A stretch of 64,000 nucleotides of DNA. Origin: JANMCE01 sp031410595 (lineage in GTDB: Bacteria > Actinomycetota > Acidimicrobiia > Acidimicrobiales > Ilumatobacteraceae). The translations under genes and the position numbers were made by a program. The notes beneath the pieces were generated by a model that saw only the letters and a list, made by a program, of their open reading frames with translations, searched no databases and was not told the DNA's origin. Where the stretch lies: assembly GCA_031410595.1 (NCBI GenBank), contig JANNZM010000057.1, positions 62,001 to 126,000 of the forward strand. Reading direction: 5' to 3'. Positions 1-7,615 of the stretch are shown in pieces (the first letter of the stretch is position 1; each line of letters begins with the position of its first letter).

Positions 1-342
1 CTGGCCGATGTCACCGAGCCCCACGAGCTTGGCGCCCCGAACGATGGCTTCGGCCCGAGCATCGGTCACCCCGGGCAGCAAGGTGGTTTCCACCACGATC
101 ACACCGGCTTTGGCCTTGGTGTGGGGAGACACGGTTCGCAGGAGTGGATCGCTCAGTAAACGCTGGCTTACCAGTTGAACCGATTTGTCGCTCAACGCGC
201 CGTCGAAGAACACCAGATCCGTGCAGGTGACCGCGGTAAGCCCCGAAATGCCAAGAGCGTGGGCATCGGCCAGGAACTGATCTGATCGAGGGTCGTGGCC
301 CACCGCCCGTATGACGAGACAGGTTGACGGTCGCACTCCCAT
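1..342 (-). CDS. purL: Phosphoribosylformylglycinamidine synthase, N-terminal part (window-truncated)
   Basis: Only the first 114 codons lie in the window and the frame stays open to base 1. The N-terminal residues resemble the PurS-like domain fused to the front of long, single-chain FGAM synthases: a segment TCTDLVFFDGALSD, then LLSDPLLRTV, then LLPGVTDARAEAI, the last matching the family's 'PGVTDPEG' region. The enzyme converts FGAR to FGAM in purine synthesis. The ATG at 342 has a GAGG five bases upstream. The assignment rests on the PurS-like part alone, because the catalytic domains are outside the window. Confidence 0.72.
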   Translation of the reverse strand, partial: MGVRPSTCLVIRAVGHDPRSDQFLADAHALGISGLTAVTCTDLVFFDGALSDKSVQLVSQRLLSDPLLRTVSPHTKAKAGVIVVETTLLPGVTDARAEAIVRGAKLVGLGDIGQ

Positions 343-441
343 GACTGCCTCGAAGGTAGTGAACCCCCTTGGTGGGGGCGACCGAATCGGGTTGATTTTT
401 CGTACAAGTTCAAGGGGTATCCGTCACACCACTATCGTTTT

Positions 442-684
442 GTGATGTCGCCGCGACCAGCAGTCCTCGGTTTTACTGTCGAACCATTTGTCGAGGGTCA
501 CCCTGGGCCTTACGTGACGGCGGCAATCGACGCCGCCAACGAGGCCGGCCTCGGGGTGGACATGGGTCCGTTTTCCAACGTTGGCCAGGGTTCCATCGGA
601 CAGATAGCGTCCGCCTTGGAAAAGATCGTGCTTGAAGCATTCGCGGCGGGGGCCACTCGCATTTCTTTCCAGGTCTCCACGTGA
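442..684 (+). CDS. Thiamine-binding-like protein (DUF77/MTH1187-YkoF fold)
   Basis: An 80-residue single-domain protein. EPFVEGHPGPYVTAAIDAA, then VDMGPFSNVGQGS, then a C-terminal AGATRISFQV strand match the small MTH1187/YkoF-like family, whose characterised relatives bind thiamine-type ligands. The GTG at 442 is followed directly by an ATG at 445, and either may start translation. The stop overlaps the GTG of the next gene by four bases, so the two are probably translationally coupled. The ligand of this member is unknown. Confidence 0.7.
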   Translation: MMSPRPAVLGFTVEPFVEGHPGPYVTAAIDAANEAGLGVDMGPFSNVGQGSIGQIASALEKIVLEAFAAGATRISFQVST

Positions 685-1040
685 GTTACGAGATCGACAA
701 GTTTCTTGCGTCGATGGCGCCCGTTGCGTCGGCGCTTGGCGGCGAGGTTGTGACGACGGCCAATCAGACGGCCGGTGACATCCCGCTGGTGTGGGATGGT
801 GTGGTCGTTGGTGCGCTGCGTACCCCACCGCTGCATGGTGCCATCGACCGGCTCGTGGAAGGTGTGGTCGCCGAAATCGGCGCCGACTTCACGTCGTTGA
901 GTCGTGAGGAAAAACAACGCGTCGTTCGCCTGCTCGATGAGCGGGGTGCGTTCACCATGCGCCGCGCCGTCGACCAGGTCGCGGACGCGCTAGGCGTTAG
1001 CCGCATCACCATTTACAACTACTTGAACATGCCTCGCTGA
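681..1040 (+). CDS. Small HTH_22 (DauR/YheO-type) transcriptional regulator
   Basis: A 119-residue protein. Its C-terminal half, LSREEKQRVVRLLDERGAF followed by VADALGVSRITIYNYLN, is a clear DauR/YheO-type helix-turn-helix (HTH_22). The N-terminal half is shorter than the PAS-like YheO sensor domain usually joined to it, so the sensor is reduced or divergent. It overlaps the thiamine-binding-like gene by four bases (GTGA), which suggests co-regulation and possibly a shared ligand. The ligand link is inference. Confidence 0.72.
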   Translation: MSYEIDKFLASMAPVASALGGEVVTTANQTAGDIPLVWDGVVVGALRTPPLHGAIDRLVEGVVAEIGADFTSLSREEKQRVVRLLDERGAFTMRRAVDQVADALGVSRITIYNYLNMPR

Positions 1041-1044
1041 CAGT

Positions 1045-1326
1045 TTAGGCGAGTTCGATTTTCCCGTAGGTGCTGCACAGGCCGTAGGCGTTGATGGCAA
1101 GGAAGGCGATGATGATGAGCACGACCGCGATGCGTTTCAGGGTGCGGTGGCGTCCGTTGTTCAGTCGGGTTGGTGCTGGCATGTACCACGACGGCAACAG
1201 TTGCAGACTTGGCTCGCCGTAGAGCTCGTCGAACGGCACGGCGTCGTCGGCCGGCGGCGCATCGGGATCAGCTGCGAGAGCGAGTTCGGTCAACTCCTCA
1301 TCGGTGAACATTTCCGTCGTGGTCAT
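1045..1326 (-). CDS. Small single-pass membrane protein, unknown function
   Basis: A 93-residue protein with an acidic N-terminal half and one hydrophobic segment near residues 66-84 (IAVVLIIIAFLAINAYGL) preceded by Arg and Lys, so the N-terminus is probably cytoplasmic. Its ATG overlaps the stop of the M3 peptidase gene by four bases, so it is the last gene of that unit. I recognise no family. Confidence 0.55.
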   Translation of the reverse strand: MTTTEMFTDEELTELALAADPDAPPADDAVPFDELYGEPSLQLLPSWYMPAPTRLNNGRHRTLKRIAVVLIIIAFLAINAYGLCSTYGKIELA

Positions 1327-3110
1327 GGCGTCATCTTCGCACCAGCTGCGAGCGATTCGTATTCGGCTATCCGCCGGCGGACGATGTCGAGGCTGGCGTG
1401 CCAGAACGCTTCGTCGTTGACGGCGATACCGAACTGTTGGCCAAGCTCGACCGCTGAGGCCATACCGACATTGGAAAGCAGATCGTCATAACCGGACCGG
1501 AAACGCTCGGGATCACGCTGATAGACCGCGTGTAAGCCGAGGCCGAACAGCAACCCGAACGTGTACGGCCAGTTGTAGAAATGCGAGTTGTAGTAGTGAG
1601 GCTTCACTGCCCACATGTAGGGATGTTTGCTCCCTTCTGCCAACCCGTCGCCGTAGGCCTCATGCTGCGATTGGGTCATGAGTTCGCACATCTCGTCGCT
1701 GGTGAGCGAGCGCTTCTGGCGTCGTGCGAACACTCCCGTCTCAAAAAGCACACGGGAGAAAATGTCGACCACGACCTGGTTGGTGCCGATGAGATCTGTG
1801 TCCAAAAGGCTGAGGCGTTGAAGGGGAGTTGCCTGTCGGAGACCGGCTTCGGTCAGCAGCGTTTCGCAAAAGATGCTGGCCGTCTCGGCCAGCGCCATCG
1901 GCAGCGCTCGCTGCATTGGGGTGCGAAATGCCAACTGGGTGTTGTGATAGGCGTGGCCCAACTCGTGAGCCAAGGTGGACACGTTTTCGGCCGACCCCGA
2001 CCAGTTCAGATGCACGATCGAACGGTCACCTCTGAGCGACGAACAAAAGGCGCCGCCCCGTTTGCCTGCTCGTGGTTCGGCATCGATCCACTGATCTGAC
2101 ATGGCTTGGTTGGCCAGTGCCGCGAGCGACGGCGAGTACGCGGCAAAGGCCTCACGCACCTGATCGCAGCCGTCGCTCCACGACACTTCGGCGGGCGCCG
2201 ACGGCAACGGAGCGAACAGATCAGACCACTGCAGCCCGCCGACATTTCCGTGCAACTCGGCTTTGCATCGCATCCACCGACGCAGATCGGGAAGGGCCGC
2301 TCGCACGGCACTCGTCATGGCCTCGTAGGTCGGCCGATCGACAGAGTTGGCGTACAGCGACGCATCGAGCGGGTTCGCCCACGAGCGCCGCCGATTCACG
2401 ATGTTCGCTTCACCCTTGATCGCGTTCATGGCATGAGCCAGCGTGACCGAAACGGTCGGCCATGCCTTCATCTCGGCGTCGTACCCTGCTGCTCGCATGG
2501 TTGGGTCGCTATGCGTGTTGAGGCCTCTTACCGCGGCCATGGGCAGTTTGCCCTGACCCTTCACGTCGGCGGTGAGTTGCGAGGTGACATCGTTGAAGAG
2601 TTGTGCCCACGCCTGGCCTCCGGTGGTCGACGTTTCGGCGAAAAGGTCCTCCTCGGTGGCGCTCATTTGATGCGCCGCCCGTACCTCGGTACGCCGCAAC
2701 GGCCAGGCGTGGGCGGCCGCCACCGGCCCCGTTGCGATCATCGCGTCAGCGCCGCATGCACCAACCCAGGCGGCGAACCGCGCACCGAGTCGAGCGAGTT
2801 CCGATGAGAGGCCTCGCAGCTCGCTTTGGGCACGCTGACCGTTGGGGTCGAACGAGTCCGTCGACACGACCGAGAGCGTGTAGGCACCCAACACTCGTGC
2901 GGTCTCGTTGACAGCGTTCGTCTCGGTGATGACCTCGTCGATACCCAAGGGATCGGAGTTGTCGCCGCCGACATGATGTCGGGCATACAGCGCGCCGAGT
3001 CGAGCAATGTCAGCCCCGAACGACTCCGTCGCATCCACAAACTCGCGACTGTCCAGCGACGGAAACACGTCGCTCACATCCCAACGCGGCAGGACATCAG
3101 GTTCGTTCAT
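1323..3110 (-). CDS. M3-family oligoendopeptidase (PepF-like)
   Basis: A 595-residue zinc metallopeptidase of the thimet oligopeptidase/PepF group. The zinc motif HELGH is at about residues 382-386 in the context LAHELGHAYH, and the family's C-terminal helices follow, including the KPHYYNSHFYNWPYTFG segment that lines the active site. No signal peptide is seen, so it probably trims short peptides in the cytoplasm. Length is normal for PepF. It is followed without a gap by a small membrane protein gene. The peptidase class is secure and the substrate unknown. Confidence 0.9.
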   Translation of the reverse strand: MNEPDVLPRWDVSDVFPSLDSREFVDATESFGADIARLGALYARHHVGGDNSDPLGIDEVITETNAVNETARVLGAYTLSVVSTDSFDPNGQRAQSELRGLSSELARLGARFAAWVGACGADAMIATGPVAAAHAWPLRRTEVRAAHQMSATEEDLFAETSTTGGQAWAQLFNDVTSQLTADVKGQGKLPMAAVRGLNTHSDPTMRAAGYDAEMKAWPTVSVTLAHAMNAIKGEANIVNRRRSWANPLDASLYANSVDRPTYEAMTSAVRAALPDLRRWMRCKAELHGNVGGLQWSDLFAPLPSAPAEVSWSDGCDQVREAFAAYSPSLAALANQAMSDQWIDAEPRAGKRGGAFCSSLRGDRSIVHLNWSGSAENVSTLAHELGHAYHNTQLAFRTPMQRALPMALAETASIFCETLLTEAGLRQATPLQRLSLLDTDLIGTNQVVVDIFSRVLFETGVFARRQKRSLTSDEMCELMTQSQHEAYGDGLAEGSKHPYMWAVKPHYYNSHFYNWPYTFGLLFGLGLHAVYQRDPERFRSGYDDLLSNVGMASAVELGQQFGIAVNDEAFWHASLDIVRRRIAEYESLAAGAKMTP

Positions 3111-3140
3111 GCGGTCATTCTGACACCAATGATTGTGCTC

Positions 3141-4511
3141 TTAGGCGGCATCGGCAGCCAGCGTGACCACGATGCGGGCGCCCTGGTTCGAGTCGGTCAC
3201 GACGATGGTGGCGTTGTGGGCATCGGCAATCGACTTCACGATGCTGAGACCAAGTCCAGCGCCGCCGTGCTGTCGTCGGCGAGCGGCGTCGAGCCGTGTA
3301 AAGCGCTCAAAGATCCGTTCGCGATCAACGACCGGAATGCCCGGCCCGTCATCGGTGATGACGAGCTCAACGGTGGCATCGGTCGTGTGGAGTTCGACGG
3401 TGATCTGGCGGACGGCGTGCTGTTCGGCGTTGTCGAGGAGATTCACAATCAGGCGGGTCAGTTGGCTGGCATCACCGAAGACGCGACCTCCCTCCACTTT
3501 TGAGATGTCCACCTGCACGGCATTGCGAACCCGAATTGGTTCAACAGCCCTGATGAGCAACTCATCGAGATCGACGAGCGCCCGAACGGGCTGTCGTTGT
3601 CCGTCGTCGTGGACGGCGAGGAAGAGCAGATCCTCGGTCAAGTTTTGGAGCCGGCGGGCATCCTCATGCAGGCGGCGCACGACGTGCGGTCGATCGATCT
3701 GCTGCGGGTTGGCCACCAACACGTCGAGTTGCGCTTGCAGCGATGCGAGTGGCGTGCGGAACTCATGAGACGCGTCACCGACGAACGCCCGCTGCTTGTC
3801 GCTGGCAGCTTGCAACCGGTCGAGCGTCTGGTTCATCGTGCGCGCCAGACGGGAGATCTCGTCGCGACCCGTCGGTTCTGGCACTCGCTGGCTCAGGTCT
3901 GAGGCCGAGATGTCAGCCATCGTTGCCCGGATGGAATCGACCGGCGCGAGCACCCGGCGCACGGCGAACCACGTGACCGCTCCCACAAGGAGAAGCAGCA
4001 GAGGTATGCCGAAGACCAGAGAACTGCGAAGGGCGTGGACACTCTCCCGGGTGGGATCGAGCGAGGCACCGACGACCAAGTCGACCTCACGGTTCGCGGA
4101 CATCACGCGACGTATGGCCAGTCGATAGGCGGCGGTGTCACTTGTTGGCGCCTGCTCGATGGTTCGGATCTGAGTGATTCCGGCGGGACTCGAAGCGATT
4201 AGCGGGATGCGATCTTTGATGTTGGCGCTCTGGGTCATGACCACGCCGTCGTCACCGACGATCTGCACCACCGTGCCCTCGTCGCCAGTGTCGGGGAGCG
4301 AGGCAGGCAAGCGAATGCCTCCCGCCGAAGCGGTCTGAAGATCGTCCAGCCGGGTACGCAGGGCGGTGTCGATCTCGGTTATGAGTTGGTGCTGTAGAAC
4401 AGACACCAGTGCGGTGGCGCCGGTGACAAATGCGGCCGCGACGATCATGACGGCGATGAGGGTCGTGCGCAGTCGGATGGACGCGCGACGCACGATGTCA
4501 GCCACCGTCAC
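3141..4511 (-). CDS. Two-component sensor histidine kinase (HAMP, HisKA, HATPase)
   Basis: A 456-residue membrane kinase. TM1 lies near residues 16-38 and TM2 near 163-185, enclosing an extracytoplasmic sensor of about 125 residues. A HAMP linker follows, then the H-box GDASHEFRTPLASL with the phosphoacceptor His, the N-box LIVNLLDNAEQHA, and the G-boxes DDGPGIP and GAGLGLSIV. The start overlaps the response-regulator gene by 14 bases. Position next to a PepSY gene and a MacB-like exporter points to sensing envelope stress, membrane-active compounds or lipids; this is inference. Confidence 0.92.
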   Translation of the reverse strand: MTVADIVRRASIRLRTTLIAVMIVAAAFVTGATALVSVLQHQLITEIDTALRTRLDDLQTASAGGIRLPASLPDTGDEGTVVQIVGDDGVVMTQSANIKDRIPLIASSPAGITQIRTIEQAPTSDTAAYRLAIRRVMSANREVDLVVGASLDPTRESVHALRSSLVFGIPLLLLLVGAVTWFAVRRVLAPVDSIRATMADISASDLSQRVPEPTGRDEISRLARTMNQTLDRLQAASDKQRAFVGDASHEFRTPLASLQAQLDVLVANPQQIDRPHVVRRLHEDARRLQNLTEDLLFLAVHDDGQRQPVRALVDLDELLIRAVEPIRVRNAVQVDISKVEGGRVFGDASQLTRLIVNLLDNAEQHAVRQITVELHTTDATVELVITDDGPGIPVVDRERIFERFTRLDAARRRQHGGAGLGLSIVKSIADAHNATIVVTDSNQGARIVVTLAADAA

Positions 4512-5172
4512 CTCTCAATCGATAGCCAACCCCACGCACCGTTTCCAATGAGGCCTTCGAGAACGGTCGGTCGATCTTGCTTCGCAGGTAGCCGACATAA
4601 ACTTCAACAATGTTGGCGTCTCCGTCGAACGCGTAGTCCCAAACCTCATCGAGCAATTCCTGTTTCGAGATCGCCTCGTCGACCCGTCGCATCAGCATTT
4701 CAAGAAGCGCGAACTCGCGTCGTGTAAGCGTGACTTCCGTAGCCCCCCGCCAGCAGCGGTGCTGTCGCGTGTCGAGCGTGAGATCACCAGCGGCAAGGTG
4801 CACCGATCCGTTCTTGCGGCGACGCGCAAGAGCGCGCAGATGGGCGACAAGCACGGGGAATGAGAATGGTTTGGACAAGAAGTCGTCCGCGCCGGAGTCG
4901 AGCACTTCGGTCTGGTCGAACTCACCCTGCTTGGCCGTGAGCACAAGAATTGGCGTCCAGTCGTCGCGAGCCCGAAGCTCGGAGATCACCCGGTAGCCGT
5001 TGAGTCCGGGCAGCATGAGGTCGAGCACGATGACGTCGTAGGTGGTGTCGAGTGGGCGATCAAGGGCAACGTTGCCGTCACAAACGATGTCGACCTCGAA
5101 ACCCTGATCGACCAACCCGCGCTGCAGGGCCTCGGCCAATGGTTCGTCGTCTTCAACGACGAGCACCTTCAC
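4498..5172 (-). CDS. OmpR-family response regulator
   Basis: A 224-residue regulator. The receiver domain has the acidic pair EDD at residues 7-9, the phosphoacceptor Asp51 in VIVLDLMLPG, and the conserved Lys in FLSKPFSFP. The C-terminal winged helix ends in the typical GVGYRLR. It is translated with the downstream kinase. A plausible binding site is the pair of GCTGAG repeats with an 11-bp period found upstream of both the PepSY gene (5612-5630) and the lipoprotein/export operon (10546-10562). Confidence 0.92.
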   Translation of the reverse strand: MKVLVVEDDEPLAEALQRGLVDQGFEVDIVCDGNVALDRPLDTTYDVIVLDLMLPGLNGYRVISELRARDDWTPILVLTAKQGEFDQTEVLDSGADDFLSKPFSFPVLVAHLRALARRRKNGSVHLAAGDLTLDTRQHRCWRGATEVTLTRREFALLEMLMRRVDEAISKQELLDEVWDYAFDGDANIVEVYVGYLRSKIDRPFSKASLETVRGVGYRLRGDGG

Positions 5173-5225
5173 GGTTCGCCCCCTCCGACGTCTCCTGCCC
5201 GGAGACTAGCCGCGGTCGCTGTCGC

Positions 5226-5564
5226 TTACTCGTCGGTCTGATCGCTCACAACCCTGCCTGTTGTGGCGCTGATCTGCACTTCCCAGACTTTCGAGCCGTC
5301 GTCGATCTTGACCTCCCACACAAGGCCCTTGTCCTCGCTCTCGAGATGCACGTCGGAGGCGGCCCCTGTGTGCGCGTCGGTCGCAGCCTTCTCGGCATCG
5401 GCCTGGCTGATTGTGGTGTCCTTTAGGTTCGCCTTAGTGAAGGCGATCTCCGCGTCGCGCTCGGTCGTGGAGGTGCCGGTTGAAGCGCTCACCGCTGCGG
5501 CCGTTGTCAGTGAGGTAACGGTGGAAATGGTTATAGCCATCGCGGCCTTTCGCATGTTTGTCAT
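5226..5564 (-). CDS. Secreted PepSY-domain protein
   Basis: A 112-residue protein with an N-terminal signal-like segment (AAMAITISTVTSLTTAAAVSA) and one PepSY domain: ISQADAEKAATDA, then VWEVKIDDGSKVWEVQISATTGRVV. PepSY proteins are secreted or membrane-linked and are often encoded with two-component systems, where they are thought to inhibit proteases or modulate sensing. It lies 53 bp before the response-regulator gene in the same direction, so PepSY-regulator-kinase is probably one transcript. The role here is inferred from position. Confidence 0.82.
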   Translation of the reverse strand: MTNMRKAAMAITISTVTSLTTAAAVSASTGTSTTERDAEIAFTKANLKDTTISQADAEKAATDAHTGAASDVHLESEDKGLVWEVKIDDGSKVWEVQISATTGRVVSDQTDE

Positions 5565-5600
5565 GTTTGGTTCTCCTGTTTCGGTTGTAGGTGGTTCACG

Positions 5601-5630
5601 GTAAGGAATCGATGCTGAGCTAATGCTGAG
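5601..5630 (-). promoter_or_regulatory. Candidate response-regulator site upstream of the PepSY gene
   Basis: Two copies of ATGCTGAG lie at 5612-5619 and 5623-5630 (plus-strand reading), 11 bp start to start, the spacing OmpR/PhoB-type dimers prefer. GTAAGGAA follows at 5601-5608. The same arrangement occurs at 10533-10562 before the lipoprotein gene. It sits about 50-65 bp upstream of the PepSY start. Confidence 0.5.
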
Positions 5631-5640
5631 AAGCCTCGGG

Positions 5641-6921
5641 TCATGTGCCGGCTCGTAGTGCTTCGACGGGTTGCATTCGAGCGGCTCGCCACGAGGGGTA
5701 GAGACCTGATAGCAATCCGATGAACCCGCCCACCAGGGGAGCGAGCAGCGGAATAGTCGGATCGATGATGGCCGTCCACCCTCGTGACACCGCGACGATC
5801 ACGGTCGTGACCGTGCCGAGACTGGCGCCAAGGATGCCGCCGAAGAGACCCATGAGAGCGCTTTCGGTGAGGAACTGAGCAGCGATGTGTCTGCGCCCGG
5901 CACCAAGCGCTCGGCGCAGACCGATTTCGCCCACACGTTCGAGCACCGACACCAGCGTCACGTTGGCAATCCCGAGTGCACCGACCAGCAGCGACACCGC
6001 GCCGAGGATGATGAACAGCGCATTGAGGTCGTTCTTGACGGCGTTTCTGGCCGATTGCGCGTCGGGTGGCTGCGCGACCCGGAAGAGCGCAGGGTTGTCG
6101 GGGTTCAGCGCGATGGGTGCCTGGTGCGCAATCAATCGTGCCGCGCCGACAGCCGTGTCGATCTGCACTGACCCGGTCGCAACAAGGCCGAACTCGAAGC
6201 GAGCGGTGCCCTCAGGAATGATGACGGCACCGAGCATGTCGGCCTGTCGAGCGACGTCTGAGAGCACGCCGATAATGAGGTAGAGGTGCTCGCCGATGAA
6301 GATCGCCGGTTGCTGGTTGACGCTTGCGAGGTTTAACCGCTCAGCAGCGGCCGGTCCGAGCACCGCAACACGATCGGCTCGAGCCGAATGCCCGTCATCG
6401 AACACGCGGCCGCTGGCCAACCGGGCCCGGACAGCTGCGAAAAGGCCGGGTGACACGGCCTTTACGGGGAGCTGAAAGGTCGACTGGCCACTCGGGTCGT
6501 TGAGCGGTACCGAGCGGACCAGCGCTCCCTTCACATCAACATCGGCCAACGTGCCGGCTGCCACCACTCCGGCGAGCCGCTCGATGCGGGTCGCCGCGTC
6601 CCACGGGATCACTCGCGATACCACCGGCCCGGCCGCTACGCGCGGGGTGACCGACACGTCGGTGGCGGCCAGCGCGTCGAACCGAGCCACGATTTGGCCA
6701 CCGGCCGTCTTGGAGACGCCAATTGTTGCGATCAACGCCGCGATGCCGAGGACTGTTCCGAGGATGGTCAATGCCGCTCTGGCCGGGCGGGCGAGACACG
6801 CCGCAACCGACTCGCCTCCAAGGTCCCGCAGGCTTATGCGAGTCGGCAGCAACGTGGTGGTCGGACCACAGCCATCGGATCCGGACAGCACCGCAACTCT
6901 GCGTGTCGTGAGGCGACTCAC
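5641..6921 (-). CDS. ABC exporter permease, MacB/FtsX-like
   Basis: A 426-residue permease with a MacB-type layout: TM1 near residues 47-65 (ALTILGTVLGIAALIATIGV), a long periplasmic MacB_PCD-like domain, then an FtsX-like C-terminal domain with three TM segments containing ERVGEIGLRRALGAGRRHI and ending PSWRAARMQPVEALRAG, the usual terminus. It overlaps the ATPase gene by four bases. With the ATPase and adaptor it forms a tripartite-type exporter for a peptide, lipid or drug; the substrate is unknown. The N-terminal 35 residues are longer than usual and a later start is possible. Confidence 0.88.
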   Translation of the reverse strand: MSRLTTRRVAVLSGSDGCGPTTTLLPTRISLRDLGGESVAACLARPARAALTILGTVLGIAALIATIGVSKTAGGQIVARFDALAATDVSVTPRVAAGPVVSRVIPWDAATRIERLAGVVAAGTLADVDVKGALVRSVPLNDPSGQSTFQLPVKAVSPGLFAAVRARLASGRVFDDGHSARADRVAVLGPAAAERLNLASVNQQPAIFIGEHLYLIIGVLSDVARQADMLGAVIIPEGTARFEFGLVATGSVQIDTAVGAARLIAHQAPIALNPDNPALFRVAQPPDAQSARNAVKNDLNALFIILGAVSLLVGALGIANVTLVSVLERVGEIGLRRALGAGRRHIAAQFLTESALMGLFGGILGASLGTVTTVIVAVSRGWTAIIDPTIPLLAPLVGGFIGLLSGLYPSWRAARMQPVEALRAGT

Positions 6922-7613
6922 GACTCACCCCGTGTCGCAAGCGCCGTCTCTTCGCTCAGCTGACCGTCGACGATGCGAACGACTCGTTCGGCGTGCGACG
7001 CCACGGAAGGGTCGTGGGTGATCATCACAACCGTTAGCCCGTCGGCTCGGAGGTCGTCGATGAGGCCGAGCACGCTCGCGGTGTTAGCCGAGTCGAGGTT
7101 GCCGGTCGGCTCGTCGCATAACAGCAGAGGCGGCTCGGTAACCAAGGCGCGGGCCAGAGCGACCCGTTGCCGTTCGCCGCCCGACATAGCGCTTGGCCGG
7201 TACTCGGCGCGCGACGCGAGACCAACCCGGTCGAGGGCGGCCATGGCCCGCTCGCGGCGGCCGGCTCGGGGACGCCGGAGATACAGCTCGGCCAGCATCA
7301 CGTTGTCGACAGCACTGCGAAAACTGAGCAGGTGGAACGACTGGAAAACGAAACCGATCTGCTGTGCACGCAGTGAGGCCAGGATGCGATCACCGATTTG
7401 TGCCGTGTCGAGACCATTGAGTCGGTAGGTGCCCGACGTCGGCCGATCGAGACAGCCGATGATGTTCAAGAGGGTGGATTTCCCCGATCCCGACGGCCCC
7501 ACAATGGCCACGCTGTCCCTTTTCTCGATCGACAGACTCACGTTGCGGAGGGCGTCGAACGGCGGGTCAACCTCGTAGCGACGACCCACGTTCTCCAATT
7601 CGATGAGCGCCAT
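6918..7613 (-). CDS. ABC transporter ATPase, MacB/LolD type
   Basis: A 231-residue ATPase. Walker A is GPSGSGKST, the signature is MSGGERQRVA (Met in place of the usual Leu), Walker B is PLLLCDEPTGNLD, and the switch His is in ITHDPS. The GNLDS after Walker B is typical of the LolD/MacB/FtsE class. It lies between permease and adaptor genes, with 2-bp spacing to the adaptor stop and a 4-bp overlap with the permease start, so expression is coupled. Confidence 0.93.
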   Translation of the reverse strand: MALIELENVGRRYEVDPPFDALRNVSLSIEKRDSVAIVGPSGSGKSTLLNIIGCLDRPTSGTYRLNGLDTAQIGDRILASLRAQQIGFVFQSFHLLSFRSAVDNVMLAELYLRRPRAGRRERAMAALDRVGLASRAEYRPSAMSGGERQRVALARALVTEPPLLLCDEPTGNLDSANTASVLGLIDDLRADGLTVVMITHDPSVASHAERVVRIVDGQLSEETALATRGES

Positions 7614-7615
7614 CG

